This document shows, piece by piece, positions 63,390 to 64,000 of a stretch of DNA of 64,000 nt; within the stretch, counting starts at the first letter, position 1, and every line of letters begins with the position of its first letter. Source of the stretch: Roseiconus lacunae (lineage in GTDB: Bacteria; Planctomycetota; Planctomycetia; Pirellulales; Pirellulaceae); NCBI RefSeq assembly GCF_008312935.1, contig NZ_VSZO01000001.1:930001-994000 (forward strand). Direction: 5' to 3'. Position numbers and translations under genes: made by a program. The notes below the pieces were generated by a model. That model had not been told where the DNA came from and ran no database searches. It worked only from the letters and a program-made list of their open reading frames with translations.

Positions 63390-64000
63390 ACCATTGAATC
63401 CGCGGCGGACCAATCAAAAAATCCGATCGCTTCGAGATCAGCACGTAGGCGCTCGGTCGCATCGGCGGACAGACCGCAAAGTGGGAGTCGACATCCACCG
63501 AGCGAGTGACCTTGGAATTGCATGATCGCCTTGAGTGCCCCGTGGAACGGATAGCGACACATCACGCGGACCATCGCCACCGAATGCGATTGCAGCATGC
63601 GAGCGTGTTTCCAATCGCCCTGCTCGGCAGCCGCGATTACCCGGCGGTACAGCGGTGCGGCGATATTGTAAGTACTACCGATCGCGGCACGTGCCCCGGT
63701 GGCCAACGCTCCGAGTAACATTTCATCGCAGCCCCAGACGACATCGAAGCGCCCGTCGGCGACTTCCAAGCAGGCTTGAAACTCGTGCAGTTTCGTGTCG
63801 GTGTACTTCAACCCGACCAGCGTCGGAATTCGTTCGGCCGCGATCGACAAAAACTCAACCATGTCGATCGTCGATCCGGTCAGTGACGGGATGTGGTAAT
63901 AGTAAAACGGGATCTCGGCGGCCGAAGCGATTTCACGCATGCAATCGGCCAGCGTCACAGGGTCCGAGACTTTGAAGTAGGACGGGCAAGTCGCCGAGAC
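63386..64000 (-). CDS. N-acetylneuraminate lyase/dihydrodipicolinate synthase family protein, 5' end missing
   Basis: The frame is open to the window edge, so the N-terminus is outside; some 204 residues are visible. The class I aldolase TIM-barrel parts are present: catalytic Tyr in PFYYYHIPS, Schiff-base Lys in [14 protein letters not shown], and [23 protein letters not shown] for the C-terminal substrate pocket. The GLKYTD and FYYYHIPS forms resemble N-acetylneuraminate lyase (NanA) more than DapA. It cleaves sialic acid to N-acetylmannosamine and pyruvate. It is translationally coupled to the Kelch-symporter gene. Confidence 0.88.
   Translation of the reverse strand, partial: VSATCPSYFKVSDPVTLADCMREIASAAEIPFYYYHIPSLTGSTIDMVEFLSIAAERIPTLVGLKYTDTKLHEFQACLEVADGRFDVVWGCDEMLLGALATGARAAIGSTYNIAAPLYRRVIAAAEQGDWKHARMLQSHSVAMVRVMCRYPFHGALKAIMQFQGHSLGGCRLPLCGLSADATERLRADLEAIGFFDWSAADSMV

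Noticed and set aside
1-64000. tRNA or rRNA genes
   Set aside because: I looked for T-loop and rRNA-like sequences and saw none; a dedicated tRNA scan was not possible.

Overview
The window looks like chromosomal DNA of a planctomycete of the Pirellulaceae (Rhodopirellula-like). The basis is GC-moderate DNA, widely spaced genes on both strands, a DUF1592/DUF1552 pair with a haem-binding cysteine motif, a formylglycine-type sulfatase, several very long secreted or membrane proteins, and dispersed hairpin repeats between genes. I saw no tRNA, rRNA, CRISPR array, insertion sequence or prophage. Species assignment is inference from gene content only.

Layout. 1-5.4 kb: a truncated zinc-peptidase-like gene, an NRDE/TANGO2-type protein, a translationally coupled sulfatase and DUF971 pair, and a DJ-1/PfpI protein. 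5.5-9.8 kb: recA and a DinG-type helicase facing away from each other, then rpsT; recA and rpsT each have a clear terminator. 10.2-14.1 kb: a cofactor block with a CobA-HemD fusion, a carboxymuconolactone-decarboxylase-like protein, and mobA-moeA. 14.2-21.5 kb, mostly minus strand: the replication region, with a short dnaA, a structured 790-bp gap that is a candidate oriC, dnaN, transaldolase, a DciA-like helicase-loader gene and a methyltransferase, plus a cysteine desulfurase upstream of dnaA. 21.7-28 kb: scpB with a poly-Asp/Glu protein, hemA with a HemX/CcsA-type membrane protein, and comEC. 28.3-33.9 kb: two secreted serine peptidases (S9, S15) around a condensation-type acyltransferase. 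34-37.9 kb: a lipoprotein, a SUI1 factor, a valine-pyruvate transaminase (avtA) and an esterase.

37.9-46.9 kb: the most unusual block. A VWA/GATase-like membrane protein is followed by an ECF sigma factor, which overlaps by 4 bp a 1724-residue alpha-2-macroglobulin. The N-terminus of that protein looks like a cytoplasmic anti-sigma segment followed by a membrane helix. 47-52.5 kb: TrkH, then a DUF1592-DUF1552 operon. 52.7-57.3 kb: an SRAP protein, an aspartate-type aminotransferase, a hydroxypyruvate-isomerase-like protein and a quinone-oxidoreductase-like protein. 57.5-59.6 kb: nrfHA for nitrite ammonification. 60.7 kb to the end: a sialic-acid-type operon with a partial neuraminate-lyase-like gene and a protein fusing a Kelch mutarotase to a sodium:solute symporter.

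The intergenic gaps carry two related repeat types: a ~66-bp imperfect hairpin, in both orientations, with core ATGCCCGTCGGCTGA, and a ~50-100-bp element starting GTAGCGGAA. They are joined in at least two places into a composite unit.
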